DNA of 64,000 nt from Manis javanica (taxonomy: Eukaryota > Chordata > Mammalia > Pholidota > Manidae): the NCBI RefSeq assembly GCF_040802235.1, contig NC_133158.1, positions 20,959,001-21,023,000 on the forward strand. Reading direction: 5' to 3'. Positions 1 through 9,084 of the stretch are shown piece after piece. Both the position numbers and the translations under genes were made by a program. Below the pieces are notes generated by a model. It saw only the letters and a list, made by a program, of their open reading frames with translations, made no database searches and was not told the origin of the DNA. The first letter of the stretch is position 1. Every line of letters begins with the position of its first letter.

Positions 1-1560
1 AGCAAGCATCCAAAGACTATTAATTTCTGAATCATTTTTATAATGTACAAGCAAACGTATTTCCATCAGCAAAGGTGAACCTTATCACTGTCTTCTACAA
101 ACAACATTTACAAGAACCTATCCACTGCAACCAGTGACTGGGATATATTAGGCATTTTGCAAATGATGCTCAAATGCATATGGATATTAACCTGAAGATA
201 CCTTCCTCCCTAGTACCATGACCCTCAAAGGGTTAAAAACACAAACTCAGATGCCAGGCTGTTGCAGCCAAAGTCATGTTACTGTTGGTAAACACAGCTT
301 GCACAGCAAAACTAACACATTTGACTTTGATATTGAGACATAATAGCTCTTTCAAAGGCAATTACTCCTTTCAATCTCTGAAGGGCTCTGACTCATTGTT
401 CTGATTAATTCCTGTTTTTAATCTATTTACAGATCAGGATTCTTTTTCAGCTAGTGTGACATTCATCTCTGTGGGGGTAGAGAGAAACCACAGCACATAT
501 AGTCTTTCTATTTTTTTATTTTTAGTTATTTTTGCTTAATCATTTAAAAATTACTTCTGGGTTTCCCTACTCAGCATATGAGCTGGGTTTCCTGACCTCC
601 CTCCTGCACACCATGCACCTCCTGTCTGTTGCTTCCTCTAGCTGTTTCCCCACGTCTTGATTTGAGACTCGCCATCCCTCTCTCAGAGCTCTGTCGGTAC
701 CCCTCCCTTTGGCTCAGATCGCAGATTTGCTCCACTCACCACCGCGGTCACCGATTATTATTAAATCATTCCTCTGGGCGCATCTCCTTGTTGTACATCA
801 ATAAGCAAATGCAATACAAGGAAGGGCAAACGGATTGGCAAGCCGTGCGAGCTCTGCAGAAGCAGAGCCCAGAAGCTATTCATTCATTTCAAGCAACCCT
901 TACAGTAACTGTAGATGCTGTGGACCTGGGGTGCCCAGCTGGCATTTCCTGGTTGCCGGTCCTTATATTGTTACCTGCTTGCTTTGCTTCCCAGGGCTCC
1001 TTAGTGAACGGAGAAGCAGCCAAGACCAGGGTTCAAGCTCAAGAAACCTAGACTATAGCCGGTCAGAGAAAACCTGGCAAATAGAAACGATAGGGGGGGA
1101 ATTCCATCCAAGGCTGCAGATTTTAAAATGTAAAGAAAATGTCACTCAGAAAACTTGATCGCTGATCGTCCTCCACTCTGGCTTCCTTCAGAGCTGGGGA
1201 CTAGGAAGGCGTTTCTGTCAAAAAAAAAAAAAACTAGCACATTTCCACCCCCTGCACCATGGATATAGCATTCTTCCTCAGCTTCCCTACGCTTCACAAC
1301 TTTTTTTTTTTTCAACTTTCATTGGCCAAATCCGCTGCGTTAAGGGCAAACCAGAGTGACCCACCTCACATTTCCCCACGCTTGCCCTGGGCATGTGGAG
1401 TCTTCCCATCCCAGAAACTAATCCTATAAGGGAGCAGGGGGAGGGAGGCAACAAAAAAAAAACAAAAACAAAAAAACTCCCCAAAGCAAATCGGCTGAGA
1501 GAAGCATTTTTCATCCTCGACTCGTTGGGTGCATTCCCCGAAACAAACTTTGGGGATGAG
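1..1560. other. non-repetitive flank, no gene seen
   Basis: Mostly unique-looking sequence with A- or T-rich tracts near 1221-1233, 1302-1313 and 1452-1477. No coding exon, RNA gene or confident repeat is visible. Open frames at 629-1051 (140 codons) and 835-1158 overlap each other in different frames. They lack recognisable domains, so I treat them as chance. If the CpG island to the right is transcribed leftward, this stretch would be the beginning of its first intron. Confidence 0.5.
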
Positions 1561-1670
1561 CAGCCGTGAAGCCAGTGCGTCAAGTTTGCCCCGGTAGGTG
1601 GCCCATCACCAAGCCCCGCGCCGGCGCCAGGAGCCGGGCACCCTCGACCTACCTCGTCCCCGCCGCTCAC

Positions 1671-1900
1671 CGGGCGCCAGCTCCACGGGCCAGACAGTCC
1701 TGCTGGCCGGGTCCTGGGGAGCCGCCGTGCGCGCCCGCACGAGCCTGCGCCACAGCGCCCCGGTCCGCGCGGGTCCTGGCCGAGCCCGCGGCGCCCGCCC
1801 GCCCGCCGCCGCTGCTGCGCGCCAGGCTGCTGTGGCCGCTGCCGGCGCCGAGAGAGCGCTGCCCGCGCCTCAGCAGCTCGGGATCCAGCTCCGGCGCCCG
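1671..1900 (-). other. candidate untranslated first exon (minus strand)
   Basis: Read on the minus strand, this GC-rich stretch lies just downstream of the GC-box cluster (1896-1940). It contains no ATG and ends in a good splice-donor context, CCCG|GTGAGC, with the exon's last base at 1671. That is what a 5' UTR exon of a leftward gene would look like. The start near 1900 is a guess, as no initiator element decides it. A chance GTGAGC in GC-rich DNA cannot be excluded. Confidence 0.35.
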
Positions 1901-1949
1901 CCCCGGAGGGAGGGGAGACGGGGCGGGAGGAGGGGCGGGGAGCGCGGCG

Positions 1950-2144
1950 GAGCAGCCAACGGGGTCCCGCGCCTCGCGCCGGCGGCGGCCCTCGCGCCTC
2001 CGCGCCGGACCGGGCCCCGTGCCGCCGTGCGCCCGGCCGCGTGCGCCCACGTGCGTCCGCCTCCGCAGGGCCCCGGGCGGCGACGCGAGGGGCTCGGGGC
2101 CGGCGGGCCCGCGGCGCCGGAGCCGGGGCCACAGCGGCCCGCAG
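1950..2144 (+). other. candidate untranslated first exon (plus strand)
   Basis: On the plus strand, the stretch right of the GC boxes has no ATG and ends with CCGCAG|GTAGGAG, a near-consensus donor, with the last exonic base at 2144. GC content falls abruptly just after it, as is usual at an exon 1/intron 1 boundary in a CpG island. The left limit is arbitrary. Together with the minus-strand candidate this allows a bidirectional promoter. Either or both could be spurious. Confidence 0.35.
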
Positions 2145-2205
2145 GTAGGAGTTTCCCCTCTGGAAAAGCCTCCTTCAGCCGCGCTCGCACAAGTGCGCAG
2201 AGGCT

Positions 2206-2772
2206 GCCAATTTTAATTTTAAAGCGGATAAATAATAAGGGTTCCCTATGTACCAGGTACTGTACTGCGCGATTTGAGTGAATTGGTTCATGGAGTCCCC
2301 AGAGCAACCCTGGTTCCATTACTGTATCCTGATTTAGTGAGGAGGAAATTAATTTGCCTAAGGCCACAATGAGTTAGAGGAATAATCGCAGTTGTACAAG
2401 GACCTTTGAGGTAGTTCTTACCTTTATTTGACTGAATAGGTGGTTGGTTGAAGAACCTAGACTTGAAAGCTTGTGGAAGTCCTAAACCTTTGGTCTGAAC
2501 AGCTAAGCTAGTCTTGACTTCAATTGGAAACAACCTACCTGTGCATTCTAAGGAGAGTGGATAATTAAAATACAGTGGAGACATTACAGTGTAATATAAA
2601 GCAGCCGCTACAGAGAGGGAGGTCCATCTAGTATTGGTGTAAAATGACCTTCAAGAGGAGGTCTTGAATTAATTCACTCAAACTGAATTCACTAATTCAC
2701 TCAAATTGTGCTGTACGGTATCTAGTACATTGGGAACCCTTCTTATTTATCCGCTTTAAAATTAAAATTGGC
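2206..2772. repeat. inverted duplication with 79-bp arms
   Basis: Positions 2206-2284 and the reverse complement of 2694-2772 match at 71 of 79 positions with no indel. A 409-bp spacer separates the arms. Beyond the outer ends (GCC...GGC) the similarity stops abruptly. The inner part of the left arm runs into a MIR-like segment (2250-2390), while its outer 35 bp are not MIR. The repeat unit is therefore a piece of local sequence copied in inverted orientation, not two independent SINEs. No target-site duplication flanks it, which argues against a MITE with terminal inverted repeats. Confidence 0.85.
2250..2390 (+). repeat. MIR SINE fragment
   Basis: Resembles the MIR core and right half: a 'TGTACCAGGTACTGTACT'-type motif, a run like 'AACCCTGGTTCCATTACTGTATCC', then 'GAGGAAATTAATTTGCCTAAGGCC'. 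The left end lies within the left arm of the inverted duplication at 2206-2284. Confidence 0.5.
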
Positions 2773-5320
2773 ACCATTGTCAAGAGAAAAAAGTTGCTAC
2801 AGAAAAAGTATTTACAGCTTTTCTGCTTATGTATGCATATTTGTGCATTCACAATTAGACATCCTAGGATCCTGTTGACAATACTTTCCCAGAAGACCGA
2901 AATTGGAGGTGAATTTAATAATTCCTTGACATTGTTTTTAAAATTTATCAGAAGTTTAGTTTGCCTTTATAGTAAAATACCAAGTTGTGTCTGTTTAATT
3001 AGACTTAAGGGTTTACTACCATGTCTTCTTTTCTCTCCCTGTGATTCCTGCTGTCAGAGAGAGAAAACCCCTCATCAAGGGCACATCCTGGGCAAAGGGA
3101 ACCTGAAGGTGTTTAAGTGAAATGGCTGTTTTGATTACTTCGTATTATTCTTACTTCCCCCTACTCACCCCACAGCCCCCCTGGAAATAAGTGTTCCTGC
3201 CTAGTCCCATGCAATTCAGCATAGAATTTGAATTATAGGAGAAACTTTCCTTAAAGGGGTTTTAAAGACAAGAGGCAGAACCCAGGTCAGTAAGATGCTG
3301 GGCACTGCTCACTATATTAAACACCACATGCAGGGCCCCAAACCTTGCTGGCAGAAAGATACTTCTCTAAAGGCTGGGACAAGGCAAGCGTTTCCCCGAG
3401 AACTATTTCCACAGTGATGCTCTTTCCCCAGGAGACACAGAAGGGTCCTGGGATGCACTGGGTAACTTCCTCTTATGTCGGTCATTTTTGCCTAGTCTCT
3501 CACTTTATCTGGAAATTGTCCCCCATAGAGTAATGGCTGGATTTTAAAAATAAAATAATAAGTGGGTTTTATTTATGTTTTTAAAGGTGGGAGGCAAAGA
3601 TAGATAGAGTACACTACTATAAATAAAAATAATGTGCTTTTTCCCATCAGAATTAAATTGTAGTAAATTTGGGCTCCTTAGTTTCTCTACTTAGTAAAAG
3701 AAAAAAATAGAGCAGGTATGGAAAGGTTGTTTATGGCCATTTCAGTTATTACTGGTTACTGTAAATAATCTTTTGCTTGCAATCTGGGAACACGTTGGCA
3801 ACCCTCCTGAGTGTGACAAAATGTTTTATTGAGTAGAACTGGTGTGTTCTGGAAGGAACTGAGAAAACTTTACATGCAAATTATGCTCATGCCTTGCAAC
3901 TAGCAGGTGCAATTACTGCCATGCCTACATCCATCACAGGACTGCCTCTTCTGTTAATATTTTCAAGTTAATGTCTCATAATGCATTTTCTTTCTAATAT
4001 GTACATATATATCCTGTCTAATGGGAAGGGAACGAGCATTTTCATCAGGGAAGGGGAGCTGGCCCCAGGCAGCAAAATGACAGGAGGAAGACAAGAGAGA
4101 AGCTCCTTTAAATTAAAGAGAAATCTAAACTTCAACCCCACACCACCCTCTCCAAATTATTAGTCATTTCCAAACTCAGATTACATTGTCTGTGCGGGTG
4201 AAAACTGATTAGTGCTGGAAAGAGATTTAATGGAATTTCTAATCTATGGTTGCAGCAGAAGGGGGAACATCCTAAATTTGTAGGAGTAATGATGAACATT
4301 TAGTGTGAGCCATGGTTTCCTAGTCAGAACAGGTAAGGGGTGTATAAATATATATTTAGAGAGATATGCAACATTTTATTTTCTCCCTTTGCTCAAAATG
4401 TAAAGCATAATGTGAGTCAACTGAAAACCTGACATTTACCAAAAGTTGATACACAAGAGCAGGTTTAAATAAAATTTCCATCCAATTTCTGGGCCGGAAG
4501 CCCAGGAAATTAAAAAAAAAAAATTAAAGGCACATGTGGGTCTTCTCAGTATGAATGCCGGATGGAGTTTTTATTGAATTTGGCCTCAACTGATTGTAGC
4601 ATTATAAGCAATTCTGCAGTTAAGTTTCAACAGCCATTTAGATAGCAAATCGTTTTTTTTTTTTAGGGTATTATAACTAAGAATAATAACATCCTCTTTA
4701 TATGGTACCTTTTATATCCAAGCACTTTCAAGTGTGAGATCATTTTCCCATTATGAAGATGCCCCATCTATGTGGGACTATAGAAGCTGTGTCATGCCAC
4801 TGACACTACATGACAATTATTTCTTTGTCTGTTTATTGTGAAGCAAAAGGAAAAGTAATGTATTTGCTAAATCCACAGATTGCCATTCATAGATAAAATT
4901 TTAAATTGGAATGTAGCCAAGTTACTAAGTTAAACATATCTATTTTTATAACAAGACTCTATGTGTGGAATCTTTTAGTTTCCTAGGTCGAAAGGCAACT
5001 CATATGGACATGGCCGTGTTACTGTCCAAAAGTTCTAACTGATACATAGATGCAAAGATTATGTTGTTGAATATCCAGATCTGTCACCTGCATTGCTAGA
5101 GTTGGTAATTCCAGGAGGTTCTCTGAGTCAGACTAAAGAGTATTAATAAGTTTTAAGTATCCAAATTGGAGTAAAAAAATAAGATTGTTGCAATAACTGG
5201 ATGATAGAGGCAAAAATCCCCCCATGAAACTTTCACCTCAAATGTACAATTGTCTATTGAACATCATTCAAGCAAATTCTCCATTCTTCTGGTGGAAGGG
5301 TGAGACTGAAAGATCCTAGA
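2773..5320. other. intergenic or intronic, no gene seen
   Basis: AT-rich sequence with short A/T tracts (for example 4510-4523 and 4652-4664). A weak MIR-like remnant may lie at about 4680-4760. A 108-codon open frame at 2794-3120 has no recognisable domain and no coding context. Nothing else can be supported. Confidence 0.4.
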
Positions 5321-5324
5321 AACA

Positions 5325-5400
5325 TAAATATATAAAATGCTTAGCACTGTGCCTGGAACTTAGCCCTGGATACTAATCAAATATGACTAATTTAGGTGTC
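5325..5400 (+). repeat. MIR 3' end
   Basis: Contains 'AAAATGCTTAGCACTGTGCCTGG', split here as AAAATGCTTAGCA + CTGTGCCTGG, which is the signature of the MIR tRNA-SINE 3' region, followed by a decayed 'ACTTAG...' tail. Confidence 0.65.
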
Positions 5401-5439
5401 TACTCATTGTTTTTTCCTTTGAAGATATTTGCAGGACTT

Positions 5440-5662
5440 CCTGTGTACACTAGCTGTGCTGTCATTCTCTTTATTTCATAGAATATATCCCTACATGACA
5501 TCTGTTGAACATTTGTTTTGTGTGGCCACAGTCACTCACTAGAATGTAAGCTTTACACAAGTAGGGACTTAGTTTTGTTTACTGCTTCATTCACAGCTCC
5601 CAGCATGCATCTGAGACACGCTATAGGTATAGCAGAAATGTTTGTTTAATGATTGAATGAGC
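5440..5662 (+). repeat. L2 LINE 3' end
   Basis: Carries the L2 3' UTR pattern: 'CACTAGAATGTAAGCTTTA', then 'TAGGGACTTAGTTTTGTTTAC', 'CCCAGCATG', and the terminal 'TGTTTAATGATTGAATGA'. Orientation is plus. It is an ancient, non-coding remnant. Confidence 0.75.
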
Positions 5663-5664
5663 TT

Positions 5665-5900
5665 CTTGTGCTCCAGGCACTGTTTTAATTGCTTATATGG
5701 GGTACTTTGCAACTCTTATAAAAACCTTTTCCATGAGGTAACTTCTGTTTTACCACCTTGTTACAGATGAAGGAACTAAGACACAGGAAAGTGACCTCTA
5801 ATTTTGGAAACTCTCTCTTTAAAGATTGCACAAGCTATAAGTAGTAGAGCTTGACCTTGAATCCAGGGGTCTAATGCCAGACTCTCTGCACTGTGTACAC
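5665..5900 (+). repeat. MIR SINE
   Basis: Nearly full-length MIR core: 'CCAGGCACTGTTTTAATTGC', 'CATGAGGTAACTTCTGTTTT', 'ACAGATGAAGGAACTAAGACA', and 'GTAGAGCTTGACCTTGAATC'. About 35 bp (near 5790-5825) between the 'CACAGGAAAGTGA' and 'GCACAAGCTATAAGTAG' parts appear to be extra relative to the family. Confidence 0.75.
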
Positions 5901-5944
5901 CTCCGTTTGTTTAATCGGATTTTGTTACCTATCTAGTTTACCAC

Positions 5945-6125
5945 TTCCAAACTTTAATGTGTCTGCAGCTGAGAATCCGATTAAATGGCAGATTCTGATT
6001 GAGCAGTTCTGGGGTGAGGCCTGAGACTCTGCATTTCTACCAGGCTCCTAGACAATGCGAATGCTGCTGGTCCACAGATGAGACTTTGGCTAGGATGTGG
6101 TCCAAACCTTTAATGCTGATAGCTA
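5945..6125 (+). repeat. MER5A-type hAT-Charlie MITE
   Basis: Matches the MER5 pattern: 'ATGGCAGATTCTGATTGAGC', 'TCTGGGGTGAGGCCTGAGAC', 'TCTGCATTTCTACCAGGCTC', 'GCTGCTGGTCCACAGATGAG'. It is a non-autonomous DNA-transposon fossil in plus orientation. Confidence 0.8.
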
Positions 6126-6254
6126 AGTCTGCTTGCATACCCCATACTTTAAGGATGTAAACTAATGAAAGTTAAAAACATTGGAATCACTTAAGTAGTT
6201 ATGAAATCACAGATTTCAACTTTGAATTACTTCTTCTAGGCTTACCGTGACTGG

Positions 6255-6395
6255 TTCAGAGTACAATGTCAATGAATGTTAATTTCCTATCTAGAAGAAG
6301 AAACTAAGGCACAGAAACATTATATAACTTCCCCAGTTCATTGATGGTAGAGCTGAGATAGTGACCCCCTGGCCCCTGTCTGCTTTTCCTTTTGA
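6255..6395 (+). repeat. MIR fragment
   Basis: The segment 'GAAGAAACTAAGGCACAGAA' followed by 'TTCCCCAGTTCATTGATGG' and 'AGAGCTGAGATAGTGACCCC' corresponds to the MIR region covering 'gaggaaactgaggc...' through the reference-tRNA-unrelated core. Confidence 0.6.
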
Positions 6396-6399
6396 TCAG

Positions 6400-7295
6400 T
6401 GGCTCCTCTTGATCAGTTTTTTAAAGGTAGATTTCATGGAAATTTGGAAGAGAGACAGACAAGGTTAAGGAAGTTAGTAAAGCAGGTGTGTAGAAATGTT
6501 GGTAGCCATTGCATTGTGGTAAAGATGAGGTGGTTGCAACCTGAGAAAGAAATGAGCCCGTTTGAAGTTCCTGGCTCTTGAATTGAAAACCTGTTACATA
6601 GCACTCTAGAGATCACTATAGATAAAGCCTTTTACCCTAGTGTGTCTGTGACCATACACAAGCAATGTAGGTTTCCAGTATAGTAATTCTATTGTGTTCT
6701 TTTTTAACCCAAATATTAAAGCAAATAACACTGTCTTTTGTTTTGGAAAAAAATAGGTTATCATGTACCTATCTTCCTTCACTAAAAATATGGACTGTTT
6801 CACAAAATGACTTGCCTCTCATTAATTCACCTCACCAAACTTTTATTATGGGTTTCATTAAGTATCTGTTTTATCTGTCTATCTAAAAGGTTTTCCCCAA
6901 GACTGCCAACATTTCTTGGAATAAAAATGAAGACTGTTTTCACATGCCACAATGTAGAAAACATTCTTTACATATGTATATTTTAATTCTGCTCATATTA
7001 TCATGATGCTAACTTTTTGACCATAGTACATTTATTGATGTTGAAAGTGGACTTCCGTTCTATGTGTATCTTTGAAATCCTTTATAGGTCTAAAAAAGTC
7101 TCAGCCAATGTATTAGAACAAAGGGCACTGTCTGAACTTAAGTGAAAGAAAGTTCTTCCCTTTCTTTTGAGAATGAAAAACAAAACCTGTTTCTTTATGA
7201 ATGGAGAGTGCCCAGTATTAGTTGAAGAAATATCCCAGATGAAGTACAAAGAATGAAAATAATGATTGTTTTCATCAGCTCCACTGCTATAATTA
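6400..7295. other. no gene or confident repeat
   Basis: AT-rich sequence. Open frames of 60-65 codons on both strands overlap each other and show no coding features. Confidence 0.4.
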
Positions 7296-7299
7296 ATTA

Positions 7300-7656
7300 G
7301 TATAGACAGGGTGGCTTAAACAGCCAACATCTTTTATTTCTCTCTCTTTTGGTGGCTGGAAATCCAGGAGCAGGGTGCCTGCATGGTTGGGTTGTGGTGA
7401 CAGCCCTCTTCTGGTTTACAGATGGTGTCTCCTCGTTGTACCTTCACATAGCAGAGAGAGAGAGTGAGAGAGCAGGAGAGCCCACAGCTTTCTTATCTTT
7501 TCCTATAAGGACACATTGCATTCTTGAGGGCTCCACCCTCATGACCTAAGCACCTTTTAAATGCTCCACATCTTAATTCCATCCCATTGGGGGTTAGGAT
7601 TTCAATATATGAAATTTTTTAGGGGTGGGGGCACAAAAATTCAGTCCATAACAATG
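7300..7656 (-). mobile_element. MaLR-type LTR (MLT1/MST group)
   Basis: Read leftward this is a degenerate solo LTR of a mammalian-apparent-LTR retrotransposon (ERVL-MaLR). On the plus strand the order is 'GGTGGCTTAAACAGCCAAC', 'GGTGGCTGGAAATCCAGGAG', 'TAAGGACACATTGC', 'CCACCCTCATGACCTAAG', 'GGGGGTTAGGATTTCAATAT', and 'AATTCAGTCCATAAC'. This is the usual reverse-complement signature. No internal retroviral sequence accompanies it. It contains an open frame of 66 codons (7349-7549) of no significance. Confidence 0.75.
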
Positions 7657-7659
7657 ATA

Positions 7660-8400
7660 CAAAGTAAGCTCAGGCAAAATACTGTATAGAAAAACAATGT
7701 GTAAAAAACCAAGCTACAAGCAAGGGAAACAAGTTTACTCTGATTTAGTTGCTCTCATCAGATCAGACTGAGCCGACAAGCTAGTATGACAAATAATTTT
7801 TTGACAACATTTAGAGGCATCTGTCTCAAATGGGTCTTAACAGAATTTGAAAAGGAAATATAAATAGTTTTACATTTCAGCCAGTTTATCCACTGGGAAG
7901 TTTTTTTCTTTAATAATTTAATGTAGCATTAATATGAGTAACCATAGGTACAACACAACAGAAAGTAACACATTCTGTCCTAATTGTAGAACATTTTATA
8001 AATAAAAAGATCTTTCCATTATTTGGAAATCCCTGAGCAGTATCTCAAGGAAGAAATAATTTCCATACCCCATCACAATTAGCCAAAACACAATGAACCC
8101 TTTCCTTCCTCCAGAGGTTGTTGGAAAAGCAGCTGATTGCTAAGCTTTCACAACCACCCTTGAACCTCTCACATGACACAGCACACGTACCTTAAAATGT
8201 GCATTGAATGGATGCAAGTCGTGTAGTAAGTTTCTAAAATTCTTTTTGATAACATGACATTCATTTTTATCACCTACTTTCAGGTTTTTGTTTTTGTTTT
8301 TGTTTTCATTTTCACAAAATGATTAAAGGAAAAGAGATTTTTTTTCTCATTGAAACATATACTTCTTTATACTAAAATACCTTTTTGAGAAACTGGTAAC
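7660..8400. other. no gene or confident repeat
   Basis: AT-rich, unique-looking sequence. It includes a (GTTTTT)-like run near 8286-8306. No exon or RNA is evident. Confidence 0.4.
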
Positions 8401-8404
8401 TAGA

Positions 8405-8583
8405 ATCCTTTAGTGTAGGGGTTCTGAGACTTTTGCTGCATTTTATAGTCACTTGGGACTTTAAATATCTAGATGCCCTGGCTTCACCTCGTATTGATTA
8501 GTTTGGAGTCTCTGGGGTGCAATACCCAGGGATTTGTATTTTTTTTTAACTGCCCATGTGATTCACCCATGCAACTAAATTTG
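8405..8583 (+). repeat. MER5/MER20-like hAT MITE
   Basis: Decayed hAT-Charlie pattern: 'GGGGTTCTGAGACTTTTGCTG', 'ATAGTCACTTGGGACTTTAAA', 'CCCAGGGATTTGTATTTT', 'CATGTGATTCACCCATGCAA', then 'TTTGAAAAGCA'. The exact family is uncertain. Confidence 0.5.
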
Positions 8584-8587
8584 AAAA

Positions 8588-9083
8588 GCATTATGGGTTG
8601 AATCATGTACCCCCAAAAGATATGTTGAAGTCCAAACCCCAGGTACCTGTGAAAGAGACCTTATTCGAAAGAAAGGTCAAGTAGCAGATATAATTAGTTA
8701 AATTAAAGTGAGGTTTTACTGGATTAGAGTGAGTCCTCGTCCAGTGACTAGTGTCCTTTTACAAGGAGGGGAATTTAGACACACAGAAAGCAGAATGCCA
8801 TGTGAAGACAGACAGACAGAGAGCTGAGAAGGCCCTGTGAAGATGGAGACTGAGAGCAGCTTTGTGCAACTGCAAGCCAGAGAAAATCCAAGGATTTCCA
8901 GAAATCACCAGAAGTTAGAAGAGAACTATGGAACAGACTCTTCCTCTGAGTCCCAAGAAACCAACCCTGCTGATGCCTTGATTTTGGAGGTCTGGCTTCC
9001 TGAATCATTACAAAATACATTTCTATTGTGCCAGCTACTGAATTTATTGTAATTTGTTATGGGGAATGTAGCAAACAAATAAC
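8588..9083 (+). mobile_element. MaLR-type LTR (MLT1 group), nearly full length
   Basis: Starts with 'ATTATGGGTTGAATCATGTA' and 'CCCCCAAAAGATATGTTGAAG'. It passes through 'ACTGGATTAGAGTGAGTCCT', 'GTGTCCTTTTACAAG', 'ATGCCATGTGAAGACAGACA', 'AACCAACCCTGCTGATGCC', and 'TTGATTTTGGAGGTCTGGC', and ends 'AATTTGTTATGGGGAATGTA'. That is the plus-orientation order of an MLT1 LTR over about 495 bp. The open frames across it (8837-9052 plus, 8775-9020 minus) come from the LTR and are not genes. Confidence 0.85.
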
Positions 9084-9084
9084 A

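Larger units (their letters stand above)
1560..2165. promoter_or_regulatory. CpG island, probable promoter
   Basis: About 600 bp of very GC-rich DNA dense in CpG, standing alone in an otherwise AT-rich, CpG-depleted 64 kb. It has clustered Sp1-type GC boxes: a reverse-oriented one around 1896-1904, and GGGCGG-type boxes at 1921-1926 and 1932-1940. There is a CCAAT-like CCAAC at 1956-1960 and a CACGTG E-box at 2048-2053. No TATA box is evident. Established knowledge: unmethylated islands of this kind usually mark TATA-less promoters of widely expressed or developmental genes. Candidate splice donors on both strands, with no ATG in the preceding stretch, suggest untranslated first exons. The gene could not be identified because no coding sequence is associated. 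Several open frames cross the island on both strands; they are low-complexity Arg/Pro/Ala/Gly translations typical of GC-rich DNA and are not proposed as proteins. Confidence 0.8.

Noticed and set aside
629-1158. 140-codon open frame and an overlapping 107-codon frame upstream of the island
   Set aside because: No recognisable domain, no splice or promoter evidence, and the two occupy the same DNA in different frames.
1287-2367. Long open frames across the CpG island on both strands (281, 227, 216, 165 and 127 codons)
   Set aside because: They are overlapping, mutually exclusive, Arg/Pro/Ala/Gly-rich translations that arise because stop codons are rare in GC-rich DNA. They show no domain, no start context and no conserved length.
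2206-2772. A DNA transposon (MITE) with 79-bp terminal inverted repeats
   Set aside because: No target-site duplication flanks it, and the arm includes part of a MIR SINE, which a MITE terminus would not.
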